DNA of 25,969 nt from Chloroflexi bacterium UBA4736. GTDB taxonomy: Bacteria > Chloroflexota > Dormibacteria > Dormibacterales > Dormibacteraceae. The stretch spans positions 1 through 25,969 of the forward strand of contig DHIW01000069.1 of the NCBI GenBank assembly GCA_002404015.1, read 5' to 3'. Below are positions 7,008-13,854 of the stretch, piece by piece; positions within the stretch are counted from its first letter, which is position 1, and each line of letters starts with the position of its first letter. The position numbers and the translations under genes are program-made. The notes under the pieces were generated by a model. That model worked only from the letters and a program-made list of their open reading frames with translations, made no database searches and was not told where the DNA came from.

Positions 7008-7503
7008 GGGTCATCTCCTTCTTGAGGGCTAGTTCGGCCCTTCGCAGCAGGGTCCCCACCTGGCCGGCGCCGACGCCGAGTGCGGCGCCGACCTCGACGT
7101 AGCTGAGGCCGCTGTAGCGGAGGGCAAGTACTGAGGCCGCCTTGTCAGGCAGCCTGGTGAGCGCCACCCGGACACTGCGGCGCTCCTCCTGGACCAGCAC
7201 CACCTGCTGGGGGTCGTCGTCGGCGGTGGCCGGCTGGCCTTCCGCCAGCTCCCGGCGCTCGCGACGCTTTCGGGAGCGGATCCGGTTGAGTGCGGTGTGG
7301 ACGGCTGCGGTATGCAGCCAGCCCGAGGCGTAAGCGGCGTCGGCCGGATGGCGGCGATGAAAGTCGAGGAAGACCTCCTGGGCCACGTCCTCGGCCTCGG
7401 CACGATCCGCGAGCACGCGGTGGGCGATCGCCACCACCTTGCCGTACTCGGACATGAAGAGGCGCTCGAAAGGGTCATCGGGTTGCTTCGTTCGGCGGGT
7501 CAT
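6991..7503 (-). CDS. ECF RNA polymerase sigma factor (sigma-70 family)
   Basis: This alternative sigma factor has region 2 in FMSEYGKVVAIAHRVLADRA, with EDVAQEVFLDFHRR for -10 binding, and region 4 in RLPDKAASVLALRYSGLSYV, then EVGAALGVGAGQVGTLLRRA for -35 binding. I chose the ATG at 7503 (about 170 residues) because the 15 codons after the upstream GTG at 7548 use AT-ending codons foreign to this genome; the GTG form remains possible. There is no C-terminal SnoaL domain as in ECF41. It overlaps the anti-sigma gene by 17 bases. TGTCACA on the minus strand at 7584-7578 looks like an ECF -35 box, but no matching -10 is clear, so autoregulation is only suggested. Confidence 0.9.
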   Translation of the reverse strand: MTRRTKQPDDPFERLFMSEYGKVVAIAHRVLADRAEAEDVAQEVFLDFHRRHPADAAYASGWLHTAAVHTALNRIRSRKRRERRELAEGQPATADDDPQQVVLVQEERRSVRVALTRLPDKAASVLALRYSGLSYVEVGAALGVGAGQVGTLLRRAELALKKEMTRATPV

Positions 7504-7585
7504 AGGCGCGTGGTCCTCGGGCGCTGCGGATGCAATTTCGAAGTTCACTACCTGATCAGCACCGTACGCTCGCGGATTGTGACAC

Positions 7586-8083
7586 TCAGTCCGGGCTGCG
7601 GATCTCCCTCACGACCGCGTGGACGAACGGGGCGCCCCAGAGCCCGACCGCCAGCAGGCCACCGAACAGGATCACGGCGTCCACGCTATCGCGGCCCTGG
7701 CGCTGCCAGTACACGTCGCCATTCAGGAACAGCCAGATCGCGAACTCGTCCAGGGTCAGTGCGGCGCCCGCCCCGAACAGGATCGCCGTAAAACGCGACA
7801 GCCACTTCTTGCCGTCCTCACCCGTGCCGACCTGGCCCAGCCACAGGTAGCCCACGAGCAGCAGGATCAGGATGCCCCAGACCAGGTGGTGGATGTGGAG
7901 GCCGCCGCTCGCCACGACGTCGTGAAAGGGCCCCACGTCGGCCCGGATCAGGTGCGTGATAGCCCGCACCACACCGAACGTCAGGAAGAACGCGACGGAG
8001 GCCAGGAAGAGCCGCTCGGTGTGGGCCTGGAAATGATGATTCCAGACGTGGCCCAGGAGCTTCACGTGGGCCGGGAGCCTCAT
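7586..8083 (-). CDS. Four-helix membrane protein of unknown function with HIHH and LDEF motifs
   Basis: The protein of about 165 residues has four hydrophobic segments: LFLASVAFFLTFGVVRAI, LVWGILILLLVGYLWL, FTAILFGAGAALTL and AVILFGGLLAVGLWGAPF. Polar motifs sit at membrane edges: GLHIHHLVWG before helix two and LDEFAIWLFLNGDVYW after helix three. Clustered His, Asp and Glu could bind a metal. Similar proteins are common in actinobacteria with no known role. The ATG at 8083 overlaps the TGA of the queuosine hydrolase gene (TGATG), so it is co-translated with it. A link to nucleoside or queuine uptake is conceivable from the operon only, since the family is wider than queuosine salvage. Confidence 0.75.
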   Translation of the reverse strand: MRLPAHVKLLGHVWNHHFQAHTERLFLASVAFFLTFGVVRAITHLIRADVGPFHDVVASGGLHIHHLVWGILILLLVGYLWLGQVGTGEDGKKWLSRFTAILFGAGAALTLDEFAIWLFLNGDVYWQRQGRDSVDAVILFGGLLAVGLWGAPFVHAVVREIRSPD

Positions 8084-8928
8084 CAATAGAAGATGGTGCG
8101 CGTCCGATGGTAGGGCCGCACGGGGTGGAGCTCCTGCGAGAGGCCCCAGAGGATCCAGTCCACCTCGAAGCTGCCCAGGCGGCGGCCGGCAGCCTCGAGG
8201 GCCTCGCGCAGCCGCTCGACCGCCACCACCGTGGCGGCCCGGATCTCCACCTCGGCCGCCTCACCTGGCGCCAGCTCGCGCCAGTCGTCCACCCGCCGCG
8301 CGAGGCGATCCGAGTAGCGGAGCGCGCCGAACTTGCGCAGCACCTGGGGCAGCTTGTAGTCGGCGAAGCAGGTGAGGGCGTCCAGGTCGGAAAACTCGAC
8401 GACGCCCGCCCCGTGGAGGTCGGCGGGAACGATCTGGGCCCGCTTCAGGATGGGGACCCGGCGGCCGCGATAGGCCGCGAAGTCGGCATAGGAGGACAGG
8501 CGGTCGGCCAGCGCGGCCGCGGTCGCGGCGGCGCCGTCGCGCACCAGCCCGGCCAGGCCGCCCAGCTCGACGGCGGCCTGGCCCAGCTCGCGGAGGGCGC
8601 CGGCCCGCTCCTCCATGAGCGTCAGCTCACCCGTCCAGCGCGCCAGCTCAGCCACCCCGACCCGAGCCAGCCGGTGCGGGTCCGCCAGGTCGTCGCCTGC
8701 CAGGAAGGCGTCGCGCAGTCCCTCCGCGAGCCGCCAATAGCCACCGGGCGTGGGCGAGCCCCAGAAGGAGAAGTTGATGGTGTCGAGGACCAGCACGTAC
8801 GCCAGCGTCCGCTCGGGGCCGCCCCAGTAGTGGCGCCGGCGGTCCCACGCCGGCACCGGCGCCTCCCGGACCGCGGCGAGCAGGGAGTCCAGCGGTCCCG
8901 GCTCGACGTCTTCGGCGTGTGCGGCCAC
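8083..8928 (-). CDS. Queuosine 5'-phosphate N-glycosylase/hydrolase (Qng1, DUF2419)
   Basis: Qng1 releases queuine from queuosine 5'-monophosphate so that it can be reinserted into tRNA. Family landmarks run the full length: LDTINFSFWG, GYWRLAEGL, GRRVPILKRAQIVPADL, LTCFADYKLPQVL, FGALRYSDRLARRV, AEVEIRAATVVAVERL, and a C-terminal HRTRTIFY like the human HRIRCIYY end. GTG 8928 is the first standard start, but the codons just upstream (8967-8929) encode DPLGVREACEWVA, which resembles the N-terminus of Qng1 proteins. A strong GGAGGG (8985-8980) stands about ten bases before an ACG at 8970, so the protein may begin there with a rare start codon. The gene follows the EVE gene and overlaps the next gene by one base. 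An unusual transglycosylase gene lies 5 kb away. Confidence 0.88.
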   Translation of the reverse strand: MAAHAEDVEPGPLDSLLAAVREAPVPAWDRRRHYWGGPERTLAYVLVLDTINFSFWGSPTPGGYWRLAEGLRDAFLAGDDLADPHRLARVGVAELARWTGELTLMEERAGALRELGQAAVELGGLAGLVRDGAAATAAALADRLSSYADFAAYRGRRVPILKRAQIVPADLHGAGVVEFSDLDALTCFADYKLPQVLRKFGALRYSDRLARRVDDWRELAPGEAAEVEIRAATVVAVERLREALEAAGRRLGSFEVDWILWGLSQELHPVRPYHRTRTIFY

Positions 8929-8959
8929 CCACTCACAGGCCTCGCGGACGCCGAGCGGG

Positions 8960-9595
8960 TCAGTGGCCGTTCCGGCGGGCCCTCCGGCTGCGTTTGATCT
9001 CGTCCTCGATGAGCTTGAAGTCCTTCTGCGGCAGCTGGTGGATGTGGCCCTGGAATGCCAGCGTCCAGTGCTCCGGCGGCCACTTGCGCACGTACTCCAG
9101 GCGGTAGGCGAGGTCCTTCGCGGAGAGCCAGTCGCTCTCCTCCAACATGTTGTCCGTGCGGATGCGCACGCGCCAGGGGTAGTCCTCCTCTCGGCGGGCG
9201 GTGCGCCAGACCGGGGTGTGGTCCTCGTACATGGGCGAGGTCAGCGTCACCGTTCCAGCGAAGGCCATGCGGCCGGTGACGTAGTAGAGCAGCCGGTCGC
9301 CCGGCTTCATCGTCTCGACCCGGCGCCGATGCCGGCTCTTGATGCCCTGCATCGAGAAGCCGTGGTCGCGCGTCTTCCGGAAGTTCTCGGGCGAGCTGAC
9401 CAGCATCCAGTACTGGGCGTTGCGGGGGCCCTTCTTCTTCTTGGCGCGCGGCTGCTCGGCCGACTCGGCCGGCTCGGACCGGCCTGACGGCTCAGCCGAC
9501 TCCTCGGGTTCCGACGGTTCTTCAGGCGCCTCTGGCGCTTCGGGCTCTTCGGCCACGGCTGAGATTGTCCCAGAGCCGATCCATACGACATCCAT
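8960..9595 (-). CDS. EVE-domain protein with acidic N-terminal tail
   Basis: The last 145 or so residues form an EVE (PUA/YTH-like) domain: AQYWMLVSSPENFRKTRDHG, then KPGDRLLYYVTGRMAFAGTV, then YPWRVRIRTDN and RLEYVRKWPPEHWTLAFQG. EVE domains bind modified bases in DNA or RNA. Before it lies a disordered stretch of about 45 residues made almost only of Glu, Pro, Ala and Ser, ending in PRAKKKKGPRN. The start is uncertain: I give the ATG at 9595 (211 residues); a GTG about 14 codons later, at AVAEEPEAPE, is also possible. The reading frame stays open further upstream, but that part overlaps the divergent small ORF and looks non-coding. It stands directly before the queuosine hydrolase gene, which hints at a role tied to modified nucleosides. 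Confidence 0.85.
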   Translation of the reverse strand: MDVVWIGSGTISAVAEEPEAPEAPEEPSEPEESAEPSGRSEPAESAEQPRAKKKKGPRNAQYWMLVSSPENFRKTRDHGFSMQGIKSRHRRRVETMKPGDRLLYYVTGRMAFAGTVTLTSPMYEDHTPVWRTARREEDYPWRVRIRTDNMLEESDWLSAKDLAYRLEYVRKWPPEHWTLAFQGHIHQLPQKDFKLIEDEIKRSRRARRNGH

Positions 9596-9640
9596 ACGCA
9601 GCCGCGGCGAACCCAAACGGATCGGCCACACGGCGGCGCC

Positions 9641-9646
9641 TACGTT
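9641..9646 (+). promoter_or_regulatory. Putative -10 element for the leaderless 58-residue ORF and transporter operon
   Basis: TACGTT is followed by six bases and then the ATG at 9653. The geometry is the same as at the HTH-TPR, MoxR and KdpD genes. It would drive the small ORF and the transporter gene that starts eight bases after it. Confidence 0.4.
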
Positions 9647-9652
9647 CTGGAC

Positions 9653-9829
9653 ATGGCACGTCAGATGACCGAAACCGCCCGGGTTCGCGCCGCGATCCGG
9701 CAGCTCGAGATCGCCCAACCCTACATCGACGCCGTCGCCAGCCTGGTTCCCGACTTCGATGAAGACGTCGAGCGCATCCGCGAGGAGCTGGCCGACCTGC
9801 GCCAGGAACTCATTCGGCTCAAGACCTAG
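9653..9829 (+). CDS. Small 58-residue helical protein of unknown function
   Basis: ATG to TAG encodes 58 residues with no cysteine and no signal peptide. The first half is MARQMTETARVRAAIRQLEI; the second half, FDEDVERIREELADLRQELI, has the heptad-like spacing of an amphipathic helix or coiled coil. There is no Shine-Dalgarno sequence, but a TAnnnT hexamer is placed for a leaderless start. The stop is eight bases before the ATG of the KimA-like transporter gene, so both are likely transcribed together. It could be a small partner or assembly factor of the transporter; nothing in the sequence proves this. The first 40 bases of coding DNA face the start region of the divergent EVE gene. Confidence 0.6.
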   Translation: MARQMTETARVRAAIRQLEIAQPYIDAVASLVPDFDEDVERIREELADLRQELIRLKT

Positions 9830-9837
9830 CGAGGCAG

Positions 9838-11712
9838 ATGGCGACTCTCGCTGACGGCCGCCGCCGCCGGATCAAGGTCCGCGGCGGCCACCTCGGCCCG
9901 TTCCTCTGCTGGGCCGTCGTCTTCGCGGACATCGGAACTTCGATCTACTACGTGCCCGGGATCCTGTACGGGCACTTCGGAGCCCGCTCGGCGATCTTCG
10001 TCGCCATGACGCTGTTTGTGTTCGTGCTGCTGACGCTCAAGTACGCCGAGGTGGCCTGGCGCTACCCGGAGGGTGGCGGCGTCGTGACGGTCGCGTCGCG
10101 GGCGATTCATCCTTTTGTGGGCCTGCTGGGCGGCCTCTTCATCCTGGTGGACTACTACCTGACCGCCGCCCTGAGCGCCCTCTCGGGGGTGCTGTATCTC
10201 TCAGTCGTGGCCCCCTCTCTGGCCCCCGTGGCAGTGCCGGCAACGGTGGTCGCCCTGCTGGCCCTGGGCCTGCTCAATGCGATCGGCATCCGGGAGAGCG
10301 CTCGCGCGAGCGCCCTGTTCGCGATCCTGGCCGCGGCGGGCCAGCTGCTGGTGGTGGTGTTCGTGGCCGTCCACCTGGGGCCGGCCGGCATCGTGGACAG
10401 CTTCAGGGCTGTGGGCCGCGGACCTGCGCTGGCGCCGGTCGCGATCTTGACCGGGTACGCGGCGGCCTTCCTCGCCTTCTCCGGGCTCGAGAGCATCGCC
10501 CAGATCGCGCCCGCCATGCGGGAGCCCCGCAACCGGGTCGCCCTCCGGGCCATGGTGCTGGTGGTGATCACCATGGTGATCACCAGCCCGCTGCTCACAC
10601 TCTGGTCTACCACCCTCCTCGACAAGAGCGCCGACCCCAACCAGTTCATCTCGATCCTGGGCGCCCACGTGGGTGGGTCCGCCCTTGGCGACTACGTGGC
10701 CATCAGCGGCTCGCTGCTCCTGATCTTCGCCAGCAACACGGCCATCATCGGCGCCTACCACGTCTTCATCGCGCTGACCCGCATGGGCTTTCTGCCCCGG
10801 TTCATGGAGCAGCGCAACCGCCTTCGGCGCACCCCCCACTGGGCGATCATCGCCGCGGTCGGGCTGCCGATCGCGGTGGTGCTGGCCGTGAAGGGCAGCC
10901 CCGACCTGCTGGGCGACCTCTACGCCTTCGGCCTGCTGGGCGCCTTCGTGCTGACCTGCTTCGCCCTCGATCTCGTGCGCTGGCGCGAGGGCTCGCGCAA
11001 CCTCATGTTCGCGGTCGGGGTCCTGACAACCGTGGCGGTCACCGTCGCGTGGTGCGTCAACCTGGTGGCCAAGCCCATGGCGACCGAGTTCGGAGGCGGC
11101 CTGACCCTGGTGGGCCTGGCGATCGGCTTTGCCACCTATCGCCTCGCAAAGCGCAGGCGGCCGGCCGTGTTCCCGGTGCCTTACACCGGCGCCGCGGCCT
11201 CCATCGAGGCCACCTTCCGGCGCCGGCCGGCGGACGTGCTGGTCCTGCTGCCCGCCGACCACGATGAGGCGCATGCCGTGATCCATGAGGCGAGCCGGGC
11301 GGCAGCCGGCCGCAGCGCCGTGTTCCTCTACCGGGGCGTCCGGCCGCCCGCGCACTACGGCGAGATGTGGGAGGTCAACGATCCCTACCTCAAGGACTTC
11401 CCGGCCCAGGACGCCCTATCCAGGGCGGAGACCATGACCCGCAAGGTGATCCACGACCGGCGCTACGTGTACGTCCCCGGCCACATGCCGAAGGACGTGG
11501 TGGCGGACGTCTGGCGTGCGATCCACCCGCGGGAGACGATCGCCGCCGAAGCCGATCGCGACGCGCTGCCGCCCATCGCATTGGAGCGGATCCGGCGCCG
11601 CAACCTCGACGGTCACGTGGTGCTGCACCTGGTCAGCGGGCGCCACCTGCGGGCCGGGGCCGAGGAGCCGGAAGAGGTCGCGGAGTCGGAGCCCTACGCC
11701 TCCAACCGGTAG
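9838..11712 (+). CDS. KimA-like potassium transporter (APC superfamily)
   Basis: This 624-residue protein has about 12 membrane segments in residues 20-440 and a soluble C-terminal domain of about 170 residues. The first helix reads FADIGTSIYYVPGILYG; D31 and Y38 stand as the potassium-binding D36 and Y43 do in Bacillus KimA. The soluble domain (ADVLVLLPADHDEAHAVIHE, then RKVIHDRRYVYVPGHMPKDV) resembles the USP-like cytoplasmic domain of KimA, which in Firmicutes binds cyclic di-AMP. The expected role is proton-driven potassium uptake in the inner membrane. The ATG at 9838 has GAGG six bases upstream. The 3' end overlaps the convergent kdpE-like gene by 19 bp, which fits a shared role in potassium balance. 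A generic amino acid permease is the alternative, but the Asp/Tyr pair and tail argue against it. Confidence 0.75.
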   Translation: MATLADGRRRRIKVRGGHLGPFLCWAVVFADIGTSIYYVPGILYGHFGARSAIFVAMTLFVFVLLTLKYAEVAWRYPEGGGVVTVASRAIHPFVGLLGGLFILVDYYLTAALSALSGVLYLSVVAPSLAPVAVPATVVALLALGLLNAIGIRESARASALFAILAAAGQLLVVVFVAVHLGPAGIVDSFRAVGRGPALAPVAILTGYAAAFLAFSGLESIAQIAPAMREPRNRVALRAMVLVVITMVITSPLLTLWSTTLLDKSADPNQFISILGAHVGGSALGDYVAISGSLLLIFASNTAIIGAYHVFIALTRMGFLPRFMEQRNRLRRTPHWAIIAAVGLPIAVVLAVKGSPDLLGDLYAFGLLGAFVLTCFALDLVRWREGSRNLMFAVGVLTTVAVTVAWCVNLVAKPMATEFGGGLTLVGLAIGFATYRLAKRRRPAVFPVPYTGAAASIEATFRRRPADVLVLLPADHDEAHAVIHEASRAAAGRSAVFLYRGVRPPAHYGEMWEVNDPYLKDFPAQDALSRAETMTRKVIHDRRYVYVPGHMPKDVVADVWRAIHPRETIAAEADRDALPPIALERIRRRNLDGHVVLHLVSGRHLRAGAEEPEEVAESEPYASNR

Positions 11713-12374
11713 CCGACCCCGGGCTCGCTGCTGATGTAGCGGGGGCGGGCGGGGTCGTCGCCCAGCTTCTTGCGCAGCTGGGCGACGACATACCGGGTGT
11801 TGTACTTGTCGCCCAGCGCGTAGTCGCCCCAGACAGCGCGCAGCAGCATGGTGTGGGTGACCGGCTTGCCGGCGTGCAGGGCCAGCTGGCGGAGTACCTC
11901 GTACTCGGTTGGCGTGAGGTGGATCGGGCTGCCGGCCACGCTGACCCGCCGGTGCTCGAGGTCGACCTCCAGGTCGCCGGCCCGGATCACCGGGTCCCCG
12001 GACTCGATGGCCGCCTGGCGGCGCAGCACGGCCCTGATGCGGGCGGTCAGCTCCTCGATGCCGAAGGGCTTGACCAGGTAGTCGTCGGCGCCCAGGTCGA
12101 GTGCCCGGACCTTGTCCTTCTCACCCGGCATCACGCTGACCACGATCACGGCGACCCTGTTCTTGTCGGGCATCCGCCGCAGCACCTCGAAGCCGTCCAG
12201 CCCGGGCAGCCCGAGGTCCAGCAGCATCACGTCCGGCCGCCAGGCGGCCAGCTCGGCCAGGGCCTCCTCGCCGGAGCCGACCGCCCGCACGTCGAACGCG
12301 TGGTAGCCGAGACCGGTCTTCAGCGCGCGCCGGATCTCCGTCTCGTCGTCCACGACCAGGACCCGGCCGCTCAA
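11694..12374 (-). CDS. kdpE: KdpE-like OmpR-family response regulator
   Basis: The 226-residue protein has a receiver domain (RVLVVDDETEIRRALKTGLG, phospho-acceptor D53 in VMLLDLGLPGLDGFEVL, lysine in DDYLVKPFG) and a winged-helix domain (HLTPTEYEVLRQLALHAGKP, then YNTRYVVAQLRKKLGDDPAR and the KdpE-like end YISSEPGVGYRLEA). It should bind DNA when phosphorylated. The start is TTG 12374, overlapping the TGA of the kinase gene (TTGA). The 3' end overlaps the transporter gene by 19 bp on the other strand. KdpE in E. coli activates the KdpFABC pump; no kdpFABC is in this window, so the nearby KimA-like gene is the natural candidate target. Confidence 0.88.
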   Translation of the reverse strand: MSGRVLVVDDETEIRRALKTGLGYHAFDVRAVGSGEEALAELAAWRPDVMLLDLGLPGLDGFEVLRRMPDKNRVAVIVVSVMPGEKDKVRALDLGADDYLVKPFGIEELTARIRAVLRRQAAIESGDPVIRAGDLEVDLEHRRVSVAGSPIHLTPTEYEVLRQLALHAGKPVTHTMLLRAVWGDYALGDKYNTRYVVAQLRKKLGDDPARPRYISSEPGVGYRLEA

Positions 12375-13837
12375 ACGGCCGCCTCCACGGGGATCGGGAG
12401 CGTGAAACTGAAGCGGGGCCCGCCCCGCCGGTTCTCCGCCCTGATGCTGCCCCCATGCGCCTCCACGATCCGCTTGCAGATCGCCAGCCCGAGGCCGGAG
12501 CCGGACTTGCGCCGGGTCCAGAACTTCTCGAAGATGCGGTCCAGGTCGACGGGCGGGATGTCGGCTCCTTCGTTCTGGACCCACATGGTCGCCCCCGTGC
12601 TGGAACGGGCGGCCCCGACCTCGATGCGGCCCCCGGGCTGCGTCCACTCGGCGGCGTTGGCGAGCAGGTTGACCAGGACGCGGTCGAGCTGCACCTCGTC
12701 GGCGAGGAGTGTCGGGAGCTCGTCCTCGAGGTCCACCTCGACGCGGAACGGCTTGAGCAGGGCCTGCAGCTCCTGGAGCGCCGAGCCCACCAGCTCCGGG
12801 AGGCTGACCGGCTGGCGCTCGAGTGGCAGCCCGGCCTCCAGGCGTGACATGGTCAGCAGGTCGCCGACCAGGCGGTCCAGGCGGTCGGCCTGGCCGTCGA
12901 GCCCCTGGACGATCTCGCGCTGTTCGCCTTCCAGCCCAGCCGCCGGCAGCGAGAGCGTGCTGAGGCCCGCCCGCAGGGAGGCGAGCGGGCTCTTCAGCTC
13001 GTGCGAGATCGACGACAGCACCGCGGCCTTCAGGCGGTCCGAGGCCTCGAGCTCCTGCATACGTTCCGACTCGAGGTCGGCTCGCCGCCGGTCGAGCAGC
13101 AGGCCCGCCAGCGCCAGCAGCGCGGCCAGGAGCCGGCGGTCGGGCGCCGGCAGCTGACGGTCCGGCACCCTGAGGCTGACCACCCCGGAGTTCAGTGGAA
13201 GGTGGCGGTAGGCCTCCGGGGGGCCAGACGTCCGGACCAGCTCGACCTGGCCTCCTGTGAGCCGCAGGCCGATCGGGGTACCGCTCCGGCCGGCCCAGCG
13301 CGCTCGCGAGAGCTCGCTCGCGGGCAGCGGCGGGCCGGCCAGCACCTCCTCGGCGGTCAGGTCGAGCAGGGTCATCGACTCCACGCCGCTGATCCGGTCC
13401 CCGGCCTCGACCACGCGGCGCAGGCTCTCCGAAACGTCGCGCGCCCGCAAGGCTGTGATGGCGACCTCGTAGAGGATGGCCGAGGTGAGCGCGGCCTCTT
13501 CGGCGGCCCTGCGGGTGGCCAGCAGCGACGCCGCCAGCTGGCCCCCGATGATGGCGGCGGCCAGCAGGAAGAGCAGGTTCAAGGCGTCCTTGGGCGCGCT
13601 GATCAGCAGCGTCCCGTAGGGCGGCACGAAGAAGAACTCGTAGGTGAGGAACGCGATGATCGCGGTGACGACCGCCCGCAGGCGGCCCCAGACCGACCCT
13701 ACCCACAGCACCAGGAGGACGTACGCGACGGCCAGGCTGGGGACGTCCAGCCAGGGTCGCACCAGCCCGATCAGCGCCGTGATCACGGCGATTCCCGCCA
13801 ACGCGATCGCAAAGCCCCTCAGCTCGCGCATCCGCAT
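12371..13837 (-). CDS. kdpD: KdpD-like sensor histidine kinase lacking the N-terminal KdpD/Usp domains
   Basis: Residues 8-105 hold four closely packed membrane helices of the DUF4118 type found in KdpD (with the loop TYEFFFVPPYGTLLISAPKD). A GAF-like part follows (about 115-250), then the H-box SSISHELKSPLASLR with H279, the N-box NLLANAAEWTQPGG and the G-box IFEKFWTRRKSGSGLGLAIC. E. coli KdpD has a further 390 or so residues at the N-terminus with KdpD and Usp domains; these are missing here, so the protein begins at the membrane part. The ATG at 13837 is six bases after TATTCT, a likely leaderless start. The stop overlaps the response-regulator start. Confidence 0.88.
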   Translation of the reverse strand: MRMRELRGFAIALAGIAVITALIGLVRPWLDVPSLAVAYVLLVLWVGSVWGRLRAVVTAIIAFLTYEFFFVPPYGTLLISAPKDALNLLFLLAAAIIGGQLAASLLATRRAAEEAALTSAILYEVAITALRARDVSESLRRVVEAGDRISGVESMTLLDLTAEEVLAGPPLPASELSRARWAGRSGTPIGLRLTGGQVELVRTSGPPEAYRHLPLNSGVVSLRVPDRQLPAPDRRLLAALLALAGLLLDRRRADLESERMQELEASDRLKAAVLSSISHELKSPLASLRAGLSTLSLPAAGLEGEQREIVQGLDGQADRLDRLVGDLLTMSRLEAGLPLERQPVSLPELVGSALQELQALLKPFRVEVDLEDELPTLLADEVQLDRVLVNLLANAAEWTQPGGRIEVGAARSSTGATMWVQNEGADIPPVDLDRIFEKFWTRRKSGSGLGLAICKRIVEAHGGSIRAENRRGGPRFSFTLPIPVEAAV

Positions 13838-13843
13838 GCTCGG

Positions 13844-13849
13844 AGAATA
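13844..13849 (-). promoter_or_regulatory. Putative -10 element for a leaderless kdpDE mRNA
   Basis: On the minus strand, TATTCT, six bases, then the ATG of the kinase. The divergent tgt gene begins at 13855, so only 17 bp separate the two start codons, and the promoter lies inside this gap. Confidence 0.5.
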
Positions 13850-13854
13850 GGCCC

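Noticed and set aside
7578..7584. ECF41-type promoter (TGTCACA) for the sigma gene
   Set aside because: The -35-like box is there, but no CGTC -10 lies at the required spacing and the sigma factor lacks the ECF41 C-terminal domain, so I did not call a promoter.
10201..11355. 384-codon open frame on the minus strand
   Set aside because: Antisense to the KimA-like gene and rich in His, Gln, Gly and Asp without any domain.
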